Shown here: one piece after another, positions 23,091-34,858 of the stretch
Layout of the letters: each line of letters opens with the position of its first letter
Numbering within the stretch: the first letter of the stretch is position 1
Assembly: GCA_949752745.1 (NCBI GenBank)
Contig: OX457031.1
Span: 51,097,103-51,161,102, forward strand
Source of the DNA: Protula sp. h YS-2021
Taxonomy: Eukaryota; Annelida; Polychaeta; Sabellida; Serpulidae
Length of the DNA: 64,000 nt
Direction: 5' to 3'
The notes under the pieces: generated by a model
Seen by the model: only the letters and a program-made list of their open reading frames with translations
What the model was told of the DNA's origin: nothing
Databases searched by the model: none
Program-made: the position numbers and the translations under genes

Positions 23091-24490
23091 AATGCTGTTA
23101 CTGTTTTGAAGCTTTCTAAAGAATGCAGGAACACTCGAGAATCTCCTGCAAAACGCTGAAATCCCCAGCGTAGTTAACACCTATGTTTTGACAACAAAGG
23201 AGCCAAAAAATGGGGAGGCGGGGGGGGGGGGGGGTGTTGGCGTTATACACCTTTCTTGATTTTCTACACGAATTTAGTAATGTTTAATCAAAACCGTGCG
23301 ACTTATCCAAGGAATAACTACACCAAATTTAAAGTCGATCCGACTTTCCGATGTCGAGAAATTTTGCTTAACAACAGATAATTTTTTTTAAAAGTTGAAA
23401 CAGTCGTCTGACTGAGCCAAAGAATATCCAGAATCTTTCGGAATTACCAAACAACAATCCCACTAAGTTTCAACTTTCTATGATGTTCAGCAGCTGAGAA
23501 ATTTCGCACACAAGATTTTTATGTGATGACGTCATACACCTGCCCTAATTACGTGACATGCGTGAAAAGTTGGTAGAACCGCTCGACTGACCCAAGGAAT
23601 GTTCACATAAAATTTGAAGTCGATACGGCTTTCCGTTGTCGAGATATTTCGCACACAAGACCTTGTGCAAAATATATACATATGTTACGTGATGACGTCA
23701 TACGCCGCATTCTACTCGCGAAAAAATTCTACAGAGTCTTTCGGACCTACCAAGCAACAATTCCGCCACGTTTCAACTTTCTCCGAAGTTCAGCGGCTGA
23801 GAAATTTCGCACAAAACATTTTTACGTAATGACGTCATACGCCTGCCCGAATCACGTGACATGCGTGAAAAGTTGATAGAACCGTCCGACTGACCCAAGG
23901 AATGTTCATACAAAATTTGAAGTCGATAGAACTTTCCGTTATCGAGATATATTGCACACAAGATCTTGTTCAAAATATATACATATTTTACGTAATGACG
24001 TCATACGCCGCATTCGTTCGTTCTACTCGCGAAAAAATTCTACGAAGTCTTTCGGACATACCAAGCAACAATCCCACCAAGTTTCAACTTTCTCCGATGT
24101 TCAGCGGCTGAGAAATTTCGCCCAAAAGATTTTGACGTAATGACGTCATACGCTTGCCCTAACCACGTGACATGCGTCAAAAGTTGATAGAACCGTCTGA
24201 CCTAACCAAGGAATAAATCGATCAAGTTTGAACTCGATCCGACGTTTCGTTCTCCAGATATCTTGCACACAACACTTTGTTCACAACAGACTGACACACA
24301 CACACACACACACATATACAGGTATGTCGGGAAACAAACGACGAATCGCGATTTCTTCTCCAACTCGCGAAATGTACGCCAAAAATCTAACTTCGTTATT
24401 AGGGACTTTTCAGACATAAGTTGTATATGAAAATCTCAGTAGATTTTTTTTACATTCAATTCCGAAAGCGAAAATATATAAAAGACAACA
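23091..24490 (+). repeat. Interspersed repeat family A, copy 2
   Basis: The head matches position 3 onward of the window. Subunits of about 307 bp (gatgacgtcatacg at 23692 and 23997) each carry TGACGTCA palindromes and cacgtgaca. The CA run at 24293-24312 is followed by a different 3' part (ggtatgtcgggaaacaaacg to 24490), which recurs alone at 34270-34455. Confidence 0.8.
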
Positions 24491-24494
24491 GATT

Positions 24495-25130
24495 AAGAGA
24501 AATTTAACAAAGCATGAACCCTGCGAAACGGAATATTTTGTTTACATAATTTGCATATTTTACACCATTTTTTGATATCTGCAACTATAAGTTTGATGTG
24601 AATCGAGACTGTGTAAAAAATGTAAACAAACCGATTTTGTTTATAAACAAAGGCCACGTGCTTTCTGTAAAAGAGTATTAGGGAAACACTAAATAAAAGC
24701 CAAACAAGCGTAGAGTTTGTTTTCTTTTATTTACACCATAATCCCAATGTAATATTTATTTTCTTTCATTTCTATACATAAACTATTTAACATTAATTGA
24801 AGAGTTACAAAATATTGAAGAGCAGTACAAAAGATATTAAAACAGATGAATGTTTAAAAACATAGATTTATATTATACAGATGAATTGTTTAAAAACAAA
24901 ATACAGATTTATACAGATGAATGTTTAAAAACAAAACTCTTTTAAAATAAAACCAAAATACAGAAAAAAATAATACAACAAAATCCCCTACTGATATAAC
25001 CGTGATTTGTAAATAACCAACTCTATCTTATTTTCAAGCTCAGTGTTATGTGTACTAGTTAAAATTTCAAATGATAGACCGAAAAAACGTGAGGCAATGG
25101 AATATAAACCACATAAAAGCTTTCTAAAGA
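24495..25130. other. CCDC93 intron
   Basis: Very AT-rich sequence with short local repeats of acagatgaatgtttaaaaac at 24844-24930. Confidence 0.5.
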
Positions 25131-25139
25131 AAACAAAAT

Positions 25140-28100
25140 ACACAGCTGAAACTTTCAAACTAACATGCGAAATGTACGTACACAACCATGCACAAAATTT
25201 GCAAGTTTAGGGACCCTGCAACACAACTTGGGTGTACTACCCCATCTCGTGACGTTCATAAATTTAAAGTCGGTGACTTCGTATGAGAAAAGTGAACTGA
25301 AAATAACACAATTAAAACTTTCAAACTGACATGCGAAATGTACGTACAAAACCATGCGAAATGTGCGAACACCAAAATTTTTTAATCACGGAAATATCGG
25401 CAAATTTCCAAGATTTGAGGTCCTGTCACGTTTGCGCGTACGCCCTTCTCGCGACGTTCATAAATTTAGTCGGTCACTTCGTATAATAATAGTGACCTTT
25501 TGAAATAACACAGGTAAAATTTTTGAACTGGCAAGCGAAATGCACGTTCACACACAATCATGCGAAATGTACGTATAACAACCATGTAAGTGACACGGTC
25601 TCAAACTTTTGAAAATTTTGCCGAAAATTTTGCCGATGTTTCTGTAAATAAGCACATTTTGGTTTCGCACATTTTGCACGGATGTGTACGTACTAAAGTC
25701 GGTGACTTCGTATGAGAAAAGTGAACTGCAGATAACACAAAACTTTCAAACTGACATGCGAAATGTACGTACACAACCATGCAAAATGCAAAATTTACTT
25801 AATCACGGCAACATCGGCAAAATTTCCAAGTTTTGAGGCTCTGTAACATACCATATGCTCGTACTACCCAATCTCGCAACGTTCATAAACTTTGAAATTG
25901 GTCACTCCGAACAGTGAACTTTCGAACTGACAAGCGAAATGTACGCTCATACACAACCATGCAAAATATAGTGCAACCACGCGAAATCTACGACGCAAGT
26001 ATTTCTTTTTTAAACACATCGGCAAACTTGGCAGCTTTTGTGACCTTGTCACATGAAACTTGCCCGTACTACCCATCGCCGCCACTTTCATAAATTTACA
26101 GTCAGTCACTTTATACGAGAAAAATCAAATGCAAATAACACATTGAAACTTTCAAATTGAAACGCGAACGCACATAACCATGCGAAATGTACGAACCCAA
26201 GCACTTCTTTTTAAATACCTCGGCAAATTTGGCAGGTTTTGAGACCCCGTTGTATGAAAATTGCCCGTACTACCCAGCCCCGCGACGTTCATAAATTTAA
26301 AGTCGGTCACTTCGTATAAGAACAGTGAACTGCATGTGAAAGTGATACAAAGAACACTCCCCGCACTTGTGTAAACCAAAAACAGAATCCCACAAACATG
26401 TCATCACAGCGAAATGTCCCCGAAATAGTTTCTTTTTCTTAAATGGATCTGAAGCTTCATCCGCCTATTTATTTTTCTTGTAAAAATTTGAAAGGTATGC
26501 TCGCAACTGAACTTTGTCCCTGTGCCCCAAAACATCACATGCGAAACGTACGTCCACAACCATGTATGTGACAGGGTCTCAAACTTCGAAAATTTTGTCG
26601 ATGTTTCTGTGAATTAGAACATTTTGGTGTTCGCACATTTCGCATGGTTTTGTACGTACTTAAGTCGGTCACTTGGTGTGAGAAAAGTTAACTGAAAATA
26701 ACGCAGTTAAAGCTTTCGAATTGACAAGCGAAATGTACTTACACAACCATGCGAAATGTGCGAACACCAAAATGTTCTTACTCACAGAAACGTCAGCAAA
26801 ATTTGCAACTTTTGAGACCCTGTCACATGTCATTTACTCGTACTACCCAATCTCGTAACGCTCATAAATTTAAAGTCGGCCACTTCGTTTAGGAGCAGTG
26901 AACTGCAAATAACACAGTTAATACTTTCGAACTGACAAGCGAAATGTACGCACACATCCACAACCATGCGAAATATAGTGCAACCACGCGAAATCTACGA
27001 AGCGAGAATTTCTTTTTTTTAACACATCGGCAAACTTGGCAGCTTTTGTGACCCTGTCACATGAAACTTGCCCGTACTACCCATCACCGCCACTTTCATA
27101 AATTTACAGTCGGTCACTTTATACGAGAAAAATTAAATGCAACTAACACATTGAAACTTTCAAACTGATACGCGAACGCACATAACCATGCGAAATGTAC
27201 GAACCCAAACAATTCTTTTTAAATACCTCGGCAAATCTGGCAGGTTTTGAGACCCCGTTACATGAAAATTGCCCGTACTACCCAGCCCCGCGACGCTCAT
27301 AAATTTAAAGTCGGTCATTTCGTATAAGAACAGTGAACTGCACGGGAAAAGTGATACACAGAAAATTCCCCGCACTTGTGTAAACCAAAACAGAATCCCA
27401 CAAACATGACATCACAGCGAAATGTCCCCAAAATAGTTTCTTTTTTCAAACGGATCTCAAGCTTCATCCGCCTTTCTATTTTTCTTGTAAAAATTTGAAA
27501 TGTAGGCCCGCAACTGAACGTTATCCCTGTGTCCTAAAATATCACATGCGAAATGTACGTGCATAACCATGTATGTAACAGGGTCTCAAACTTCGAAAAT
27601 TTTGCCGATGTTTCTGTGTATTAGAACATTTTGGTATTCGCACATTTCGCATGGTTTTGTACGTACCAAAGTCTGTCACTTGGTGTGAGAAGAAAGACCT
27701 GCAATTAGCGCAGTTGAAGCTTTTGAATTGACAAGCCAAATGTACGTATACAACCATGCGAAATGTGCGAACACCAAATTGTTCTTACTCACAGAAACAT
27801 CAGCAAAAGTTGCAAGTTTTGAGACCCTGTCACATATCATTTTCTCGTACTACATCATCTCGCAAAGCTCATAAATTTAAAGTCGGCTACTTCTTATAAA
27901 AGCAGTGAACTGCAAATAACACAGCTAATACTTTCGAACAGACAAGCGAAATGTACGCACACATCTACAACCATGCGAAATGTAGTGCAACCACGCGAAA
28001 TCTACGAAGCAAGAATTTCGTTTTTTTGACACATCGACAAACTTGGCAGCTTTTGTGACCTTGTCACATGAAACTTATCCATACTACCCATCACCGCCAC

Positions 28101-29905
28101 TTTCATAAATTTACAGTCGGTCACTTTATACGAGAAAAATCAAATGCAAATAACACAATGAAATCTGATACGCGAACGCACATAACCATGCGAAATGTAC
28201 GAACCAAAACACTTCTTAATACCTCGGCAAATTTGGCAGGTTTTGAGACCAAGCTACATGAAAATTGCCCGTACTACCCAGCCCCGTGACGTTCATAAAT
28301 TAAAAGTCGGTCACTTCATATAAGAACAGTGAACTGCATAAAAAACTGATACAAAAAAAAAAAAAAAAAAAAAAACTCCCCGCACTTGTGTAAACCAAAA
28401 CAGAATCCCACAAACATGACATCACAGCGAAATGTCAGCAAAACAGTTTCTTTTTTTTAAACGGATCTGAAGCTTCATCCGCCCTTTTATTATTCTTGTA
28501 AAAATTTGAAAGGTATGCCCGCAACTGAACTATGTCCCTGTGTCCTAAAATATCACATGCGAAATGTACGTCCACAACCATGTATGTAACAGGGTCTCAA
28601 ACTTCGAAAATTTTGCCGATGTTTCTCTTAATTAGAACAATTTGGTATTCGCACATTTCGCATGGTTTTGTACGTACCAAAGTCTGTCACTTGGTGTGAG
28701 AAAAAAGACCTGCAATTAACGCAGTTAAAGCTTTCGAATTGACAAGCCAAATGTACGTACACAACCATGCGAAATGTGCGAACACCAAATTGTTCTTACT
28801 CACAGAAACATCAGCAAAATTTGCACGTTTTGAGACCCTGTCACATATCATTTTCTCGTACTACACAATCTCGCAACGCTCATAAATTTAAAATATTTTC
28901 GAACTGACAAGCGAAATGCATGCACACATCCACACCCATGCGAAATGTAGTGCAACCACGCGAAATCTACGAAGCAAGAATTTCGTTTTTTGACACATCG
29001 ACAAACTTGGCAGCTTTTGTGACCCTGTCACATGAAACTTGCCCGTACTACCCATCGCCGCCACTTTCATAAATTTACAGTCGGTCACTTTATACGAGAA
29101 AAATTAAATGCAAATAACACATTGAAACTTTCATTTGATACGCGAACGCACATAACCATGCAAAATGTACGAACCAAAACACTTCTTAAATACTTCGGTC
29201 AATCTGTTAGGTTTTGAAACCCCGTTACATGAAAATTGCCCGTACTACCCAACCCCACGACGCTTAAAAATTTAAAGTCGGTCACTTCGTATTAGAACAA
29301 TGAACTGCATGGGAAAAGTGATACAAAGAAAATTCCCCGCATTTGTGTAAACCAAAACAGAATCCCAAAAACACCACACCACAGCGAAATGTCCCCAAAA
29401 TAATCTCTTTTTTTAAACGGATCTGAAGCTTCATCCGCCCTTTTTGTTTCTTGTAAAAATTTGAAAGGTATGCCCGCAACTGAACTTTACCCCTGTGTCC
29501 TAAAATATCACATGCGAAATGTACGTCCACAACCATGTTTGTGACAGGGTCTCAGGCTTGGAAAATTTTGTCGATGTTTCTGTGAATAACTACACTTTGA
29601 TGCTCGCACATTTCGCATGGTTTTGTACTTACAAAGTCGGTCACTTGGTGTGAGAAAGTGAATTGCAAATAACACAGTTTAAAAGCTTTCGAACTGACAA
29701 GCGAAGTTTACGTACACACCCATAGCCATGCGAAATATAGTGCATCCACGCGAAATCTACGAAGCAAGTATTTTTTTTTTAAATACATCGGCAAACTTGG
29801 CAGCTTTTGTGACCCTGTCACAGGAAACTTGCCCGTACTACCCATCGCCGCCACTTTCATAAATTTACAGTCGGTCACTTCATAAGAGAAAAGTCAAATG
29901 CAAAC
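25140..29905. repeat. About 1-kb higher-order tandem repeat, 4-5 copies
   Basis: The landmark cttgcccgtactacccatc recurs near 26066, 27067, 28075 (variant), 29038 and 29828, so the large unit is about 0.8-1.0 kb. Each unit contains several diverged subunits built on gcgaaatgtacg, accatgcgaaatg and cataaatttaaagtcggtca. Part of each unit carries the words inverted (cgcacatttcgcatggtttt). No reading frame longer than about 90 codons. Confidence 0.85.
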
Positions 29906-30120
29906 TAGAGCAGTGTGCATAGGCCACATATTCCCCACAGGTAATGCTCTACCACATCCCTCAAAACACATGTCGCAATTTCATGTCCAGCAAATACATC
30001 CGCATCTACCCCTCCAGGCCTCTCTACCATCCTGCAAGTCCAGCAGCTTCTGCAACAAAACAAAATGACAGACATGAGAGTTACACAAGCAAATGGTAAA
30101 TGCATTTATGTGATATAAGC

Positions 30121-30266
30121 GAAGACCTGGAGGGCCACTACTGCTGCTGCCGTACTTGGATTTTGCAAGTGAAATCCTGCTCAGGTAGTGCTTAAGCAAT
30201 GCCTAAGCAGGATTTCACATACAAAATCCAAATAGGACAGCAGCAGTAATTGCCCTCCAGGTCTTC
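30121..30266. repeat. 146-bp foldback palindrome (73-bp arms, no loop)
   Basis: The left arm starts gaagacctggagggc and the right arm ends gccctccaggtcttc. The centre is gcttaagc at 30190-30197. The arms align without gaps at 63 of 73 positions. It could be a foldback MITE, or a hairpin when transcribed. Pairing stops exactly at both outer ends, which suggests a defined element. It lies at the 3' side of the nested PWWP gene. Confidence 0.9.
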
Positions 30267-30489
30267 CGGAATCACAACAGTGGGCATTGATAAGCAGTCC
30301 GTTTCGCCGACAATCATAACGCACGAAAAATGTTTTGAATTCTTTAAAATGCCAACATCTGGTTGGCTTGACCAAATCTGCACAAGTGCTACATATATCA
30401 CGATACTCCTTCCGACACATCTCAGCAACAATTCTTACCCTTTATAAATGCAAAAGCATCACTTACCCAGCAACTCAGAAGACGCCCCT

Positions 30490-30698
30490 TCAACAGCCGA
30501 TTCCGCATTCGCTGAGAGTATTGTGTCTTTCTCGCCCTGCGATGAATGTGTGTGTTCCCCCTCTTCCCTTTGGTCTCTCACAAAGCTCTTTTGACGTGGT
30601 ATCAACGCCTGTAATGACGCAATCGCTGCCCGAACTACGTTCTTCGGATTGCGCCACCCCCTCCCCAACGGTGGCCGTAACTTCTGTGTCATTGATCG
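30490..30698 (-). CDS. Candidate last exon of the nested PWWP gene
   Basis: With the acceptor tatccccgttgcag|cgatc, the frame carried over from the previous exon (one G) stays open for 68 codons (INDTEVTATVGEGVAQSEER, then SSGSDCVITGVDTTSKEL) to a TGA at 30490-30492. The serine/threonine- and glutamate-rich start is like a disordered tail. A stronger-looking acceptor at ttgcacag|attaaa (30735) would end the protein at once with TAA. A consensus donor (ctgg|gtaagt, 30466) just downstream suggests that the exon continues or that a UTR intron follows. The exon is probable; its exact borders and frame are not. Confidence 0.45.
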
Positions 30699-31073
30699 CT
30701 GCAACGGGGATATTGTATGAAAATGTAAACCATTTAATCTGTGCAAGCGAAATGAACAGATGTTTTTAAAATTAATTTAAACTCTGTGGTTAATTTTCTT
30801 CAAATGCCAATGTTTCATTCTAATGTAACAGCCGAGTCATAAACTATAACGTCCTTATTTCATCCTTGAACAATTTAAAGCTTAGCCGCACAGGACATGC
30901 ACGTTCAAAATTCTGACAACAGTCCGTTTCGCTTCAGTCTTACAAGTTCCGGTTCAGTAAAATAACGAAACTGCCCTTCGGATCACACTCACACAAACCA
31001 AAAAAATGTCGAATGAAACGAGAAATACGCGTCAAGCAAAATATATGTTCTATATTCTTCCACTTGTAATTAC

Positions 31074-31283
31074 CTGAAATCGGCGCAGGGATATTTTCCG
31101 CTGCTTTCTTAATCTGTCTACAGGCTTGGTTAATATCCGAACTGTCATCACTATCTTTAAGCGGTCCCCCAACAATTTCACCCACAAAATGGGTCAAGTG
31201 GCTCTGATCCCTGCCGCATAACCTCTTTGCGGCTTCTGCCCAGGCCCTGATGTATCCCTTACCGGGATTTTTACACACCTCGT
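31074..31283 (-). CDS. Nested PWWP-domain gene, exon 3
   Basis: A 210-bp exon with acceptor atttttttctgcag|acgag and donor atttcag|gtaatt. It encodes EVCKNPGKGYIRAWAEAAKR, then LCGRDQSHLTHFVGEIVGGP, an acidic linker (LKDSDDSSDI) and a basic helix (NQACRQIKKAAENIPAP). The first part fits the helical end of a PWWP domain (K..F..AV.EA pattern). The phase fits exon 2 exactly, giving aspartate across the junction. The host protein beyond the domain is unknown. Confidence 0.8.
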
Positions 31284-31802
31284 CTGCAGAAAAAAATGAC
31301 GGAATGCTGAATCATTCCACATTTCATTCCATATAAATTTAGACGCACATAAATCATTCCCAAAAACCATGCGAAAACACACTGTGCGTAAAGGAAAACG
31401 ATACCTTCTTATCATTCCAAGGCCTGAGCACAAAAATTACACGTACACAATGGTCATTTCAATTTCCCTTCCACGCAAGTTACAGAGAGAACCGATACCG
31501 AAGGGCAAATTTAAAAATAGGTGGTATAAGGAATAAGTAAAATCTTGTATATACAGTCCGTTTAGCAATGAGAGCGTGCAACTGGCAATAGAGGGATTCA
31601 GCACTTCATCTAAGATACTGAAAAAATACAAGTTTTTCGGGTCTGATGCTTTCGGCTAGATAATCGAACCTGCAAACTTATGAAGCACTATCATGCAAAA
31701 CTCAACAGAAACGGAGACTGGCAAACTATAAAACGACAAAACAGACATTTAATCCAATCACAGGGAAGGAAAAAAATCTGTCATTTCTTAATAACATATT
31801 AC

Positions 31803-31861
31803 CAATTCCCACAGCCACAGGAAACGGTTTGAGCTTCCTGGGATCGTAAACTTTCTCCGGA
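31803..31861 (-). CDS. Nested PWWP-domain gene, exon 2
   Basis: A 59-bp exon with acceptor ttcatttttag|tccgg and donor gaattg|gtaata. It encodes PEKVYDPRKLKPFPVAVGI. In PWWP domains the strand after the F-G turn is followed by a residue pattern like ..LKPF, which is present here. The T at its start completes the alanine codon left by exon 1, and the final G starts the aspartate codon of exon 3. Confidence 0.8.
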
Positions 31862-32159
31862 CTAAAAATGAAAGAATGTATCACTCTCAGCTGCTGTAAG
31901 AAGGACGTCACTTCTGTCGTTGTCCAGTTTTTATTTCAGTTATTACAGGAGCAAAAAAATGCTACAATACACTGGTCTTTCAACTCTACACAAGTATAAT
32001 TTCTGCGAATAGGACGTCATCACTCCACAAGAACATGCAAAACAAAAGGGAATCTAAATCAACCTGGTTTACAGGACGTCCACGACCTGGAAAGGAAAGC
32101 AATAAAAGGACGTCCACGACCTGGAAAGGAAAGCAATAAAAAAATGTTTAAGAACTTAC

Positions 32160-32341
32160 GCAAAGTCAAAACCGCAAAACGAGACTTCTATACTTCCGTC
32201 AGGGTCCCGGCCTTCCACACGTGCAGGCCACCACTTCCTTCTGTACATGTGAAGAACAACGTCACCTGTTCGGTAGCGCTGCAGATCAACGGACTGTTCT
32301 GAGACCTTGGCCTTTTTAATCCACCCTTTTTTCCGCAGCAT
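32160..32341 (-). CDS. Nested PWWP-domain gene, exon 1 found
   Basis: A 182-bp exon with a good pyrimidine tract and acceptor (attgctttcacag|atgct) and donor actttgc|gtaagt. It encodes a basic start (RKKGWIKKAKVSEQ) and then the PWWP core: TGDVVLHMYRRKWWPARVEG followed by DGSIEVSFCGFDF. GDVV, the WWPA motif and the F-x-G turn are the domain's landmarks. PWWP domains bind methylated-lysine nucleosomes (typically H3K36me2/3) and DNA, so a chromatin protein is likely. The exon starts with ATG, but the strong acceptor implies an upstream exon I did not find. The gene lies wholly inside the CCDC93 intron on the same strand. Confidence 0.82.
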
Positions 32342-32344
32342 CTG

Positions 32345-33665
32345 TGAAAGCAATAAGAGAAATATCATTAGCTGAATATATTGGGAATTTGAAATAAAGA
32401 CACCACAATCCATAAATCTTAGCGAAACAAACCGACAAGTGACGGGATACATTTTGTGTAGCATTGTGATTTTCGATCTTTTTTTTACTGTTATATGGCC
32501 ATATCGGGGCCCCCTGCCACATTATCCTGATATGAGGCATTCAAAATCTCTCTAACCGTTGTACATGGAGTCCCTCACGGACTAGCAAGAAGGAATCCAA
32601 ATCTTAGGTATGACCCGACAGCATAAGCTATAACTGCGCGAAATTGACCGATTTTTTTTACATTCTAAGAGACCATCCATGCCGTTTGTTTTCTATCATT
32701 TACATCCTAATCCCACCTGAATTCAGCCGAAACGCAAAAAATTTCCGCTAAAAGCTAAGTGCGAATTGGCTTATTCTTTAAGCGTTCAAGACGGAGAGGG
32801 GGGGGGGGGGGTCAAAGCATCCGGACTGCGTTCAGGGCAGGGGTTTAAAATTGGCAAAAGTCTGTGTACGTATTAACAGGGCTGGAAATTGGCGGGGGTC
32901 CGAGACCCTCCTTTTTGGCTACCCAGAGTCCGACAGAGCCGCAAAAAATCAGGTCTTCTTGCGCCCTATTTTATCTTAACACGGTTCGGATCCTCCCTAA
33001 ATAGCTTTGGACCTTCCTTTTTCAAAGACACGGGTCCCAAGGACCCGGGCCTAAAAAAGTTAGCTTCCAGCAGTGGCTACTTACCAAAAATTGTACACCA
33101 AGAAATCCATGAACAGACAACATCGACAGCATTTTCAAGCAAAACTGAGCAACAATTTTCTGAGCGAACATTTCTCGACATTTAAATCCGTAAACTGACA
33201 AGGCATGCTAGCTCAAAAAAATGCCGCCCTTACAAGTAAGCCTGTATTTTTACAGCAGCATCTTACACATTCTTAAAAAAATGTCACAAATCACACCAAA
33301 TACGCTAAACAAACATTTTCACGTGATTCACAAAATGTGTGTATTTACCTTTAGGCATATCCTCATTAACTTTTTATCCACTTTTAAGTTTTTCAAAAAT
33401 TATCCACATGTAACCTGGACGCTTTCTGCATTGAAGTGATGCTACCAAGAACAAAGCCGCGCGCATACACCTCGTGACAAGTTAATTTGCATATACTGAG
33501 TCAAAAAAAAAAAAAAAAAAACATTCAAGTTCATGTACACAGTGTAGTGTTTCGCAGATAATTTCATTCCAAACCTTGCATATTTTTTTTATAAACTAAC
33601 ACAAGCTAAAAAATATCGCCAAACAAGCATTTTAATGGCAGAAAACCATTACAAAATGACGGATT
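32345..33665. other. CCDC93 intron upstream of the PWWP exons
   Basis: AT-rich sequence with a G-run at 32799-32811. A plus-strand frame at 32889-33185 has no recognisable content. Nearby, a 35-bp direct duplication (ggacgtccacgacctggaaa...) lies at 32076-32142. Confidence 0.4.
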
Positions 33666-33679
33666 ATTTCGCGCGTAAA

Positions 33680-34266
33680 CAGTGACAAGGCAAGTCAATC
33701 ATAAAAGTAGTGCTCACACAATTAAAACAGCGCACAATAATATACAGTCAGCCTGTCATGAGCGTGGGAATCTCGAGCTTTTAGCCCGTTCACAGATCAA
33801 AGCAAATCTACTGCGACTTAGAGCTTCTGATACGTGTTTGAACTGGCTATTCCGCAGTGGAGGGGGGCGGGGGTGTGGATGGAGAGGGGAGAGGATCAGG
33901 GAAGCATATATGGGAAGAAAAATATGACAGTTTTCGCGTGTAAATAGTAACAAGGCAAGTCAATCATAAAAGTAGTGCTCACACAATTAAAACAGCGCAC
34001 AATAATATACAGTCAGCCTGTCATGAGCGTGGGAATCTCGAGCTTTTAGCCCGTTCACAGATCAAAGCAAATCTACTGTGACTTAGAGCTTCTGATACGT
34101 GTTTGCACTGGCTATTCCGCAGTGAAGGGGGCGGGGTGTGGATGGAGAGGGGGAGGATCTGGGAAGCATATATGGGAAGATACATATGACAGTTTTCGCG
34201 TGTAAATAGTAACAAGGCAAGCCAATCATAAAAGTAGTGCTCAAACAAATAAAACAGCGCACAACA
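33680..34266. repeat. About 263-bp tandem duplication, 2.3 copies
   Basis: The word caatcataaaagtagtgctc starts near 33696, 33961 and 34223. Units share the gcatatatgggaaga end and a G-rich middle. Confidence 0.9.
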
Positions 34267-34455
34267 ATACACAATCACACATATACAGGTATGTCGGGAA
34301 ACAAACGAGGAATCGCGATTTCTTGTCCAACTCGCGAAATGTACGCCAAAAATCTGACTTCGTTATTAGGGATTTTTCAGACATAAGTTGTATATGAAAA
34401 TCTCGGTAGATTTTTTTTACATTCAATTCCGAAAGCGAAAATATATAAAAGACAC
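34267..34455 (+). repeat. 3' part of repeat family A (second type), isolated copy
   Basis: Nearly the same sequence as 24310-24490, from cacatatacaggtatgtcgg to cgaaagcgaaaatatataaa. Confidence 0.85.
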
Positions 34456-34469
34456 AGCCTATCACATGT

Positions 34470-34796
34470 GCGTGAGAATGTCTCGCTTTAGCCCGCTGAC
34501 AGATGCAAGCAAATCAACTGCGAATAGCCGTTTCGGTGTGTTTATCAATGTCAATTTCGCAGTTGGCGTGTACAAGAGAGGAGGAGTAAGGGTGAGGGGG
34601 ATCTGGCCGGCAAAATTTCTTTTCACTTCCAGACTTTACCAGTGCATTTCGCTTTTTGGGGAAAGGGTGGGGTTTACCCCGAATGCCCTCAACCCCGTTG
34701 TTGCACCAATTTAACAGTACAAATACTACAATTTTTGGCTCGAAAAAAAAAAGCCGTTTTGATGTGCCAAAACGTTAAACCAGAGTGAAACGAATC

Positions 34797-34858
<62 letters not shown>

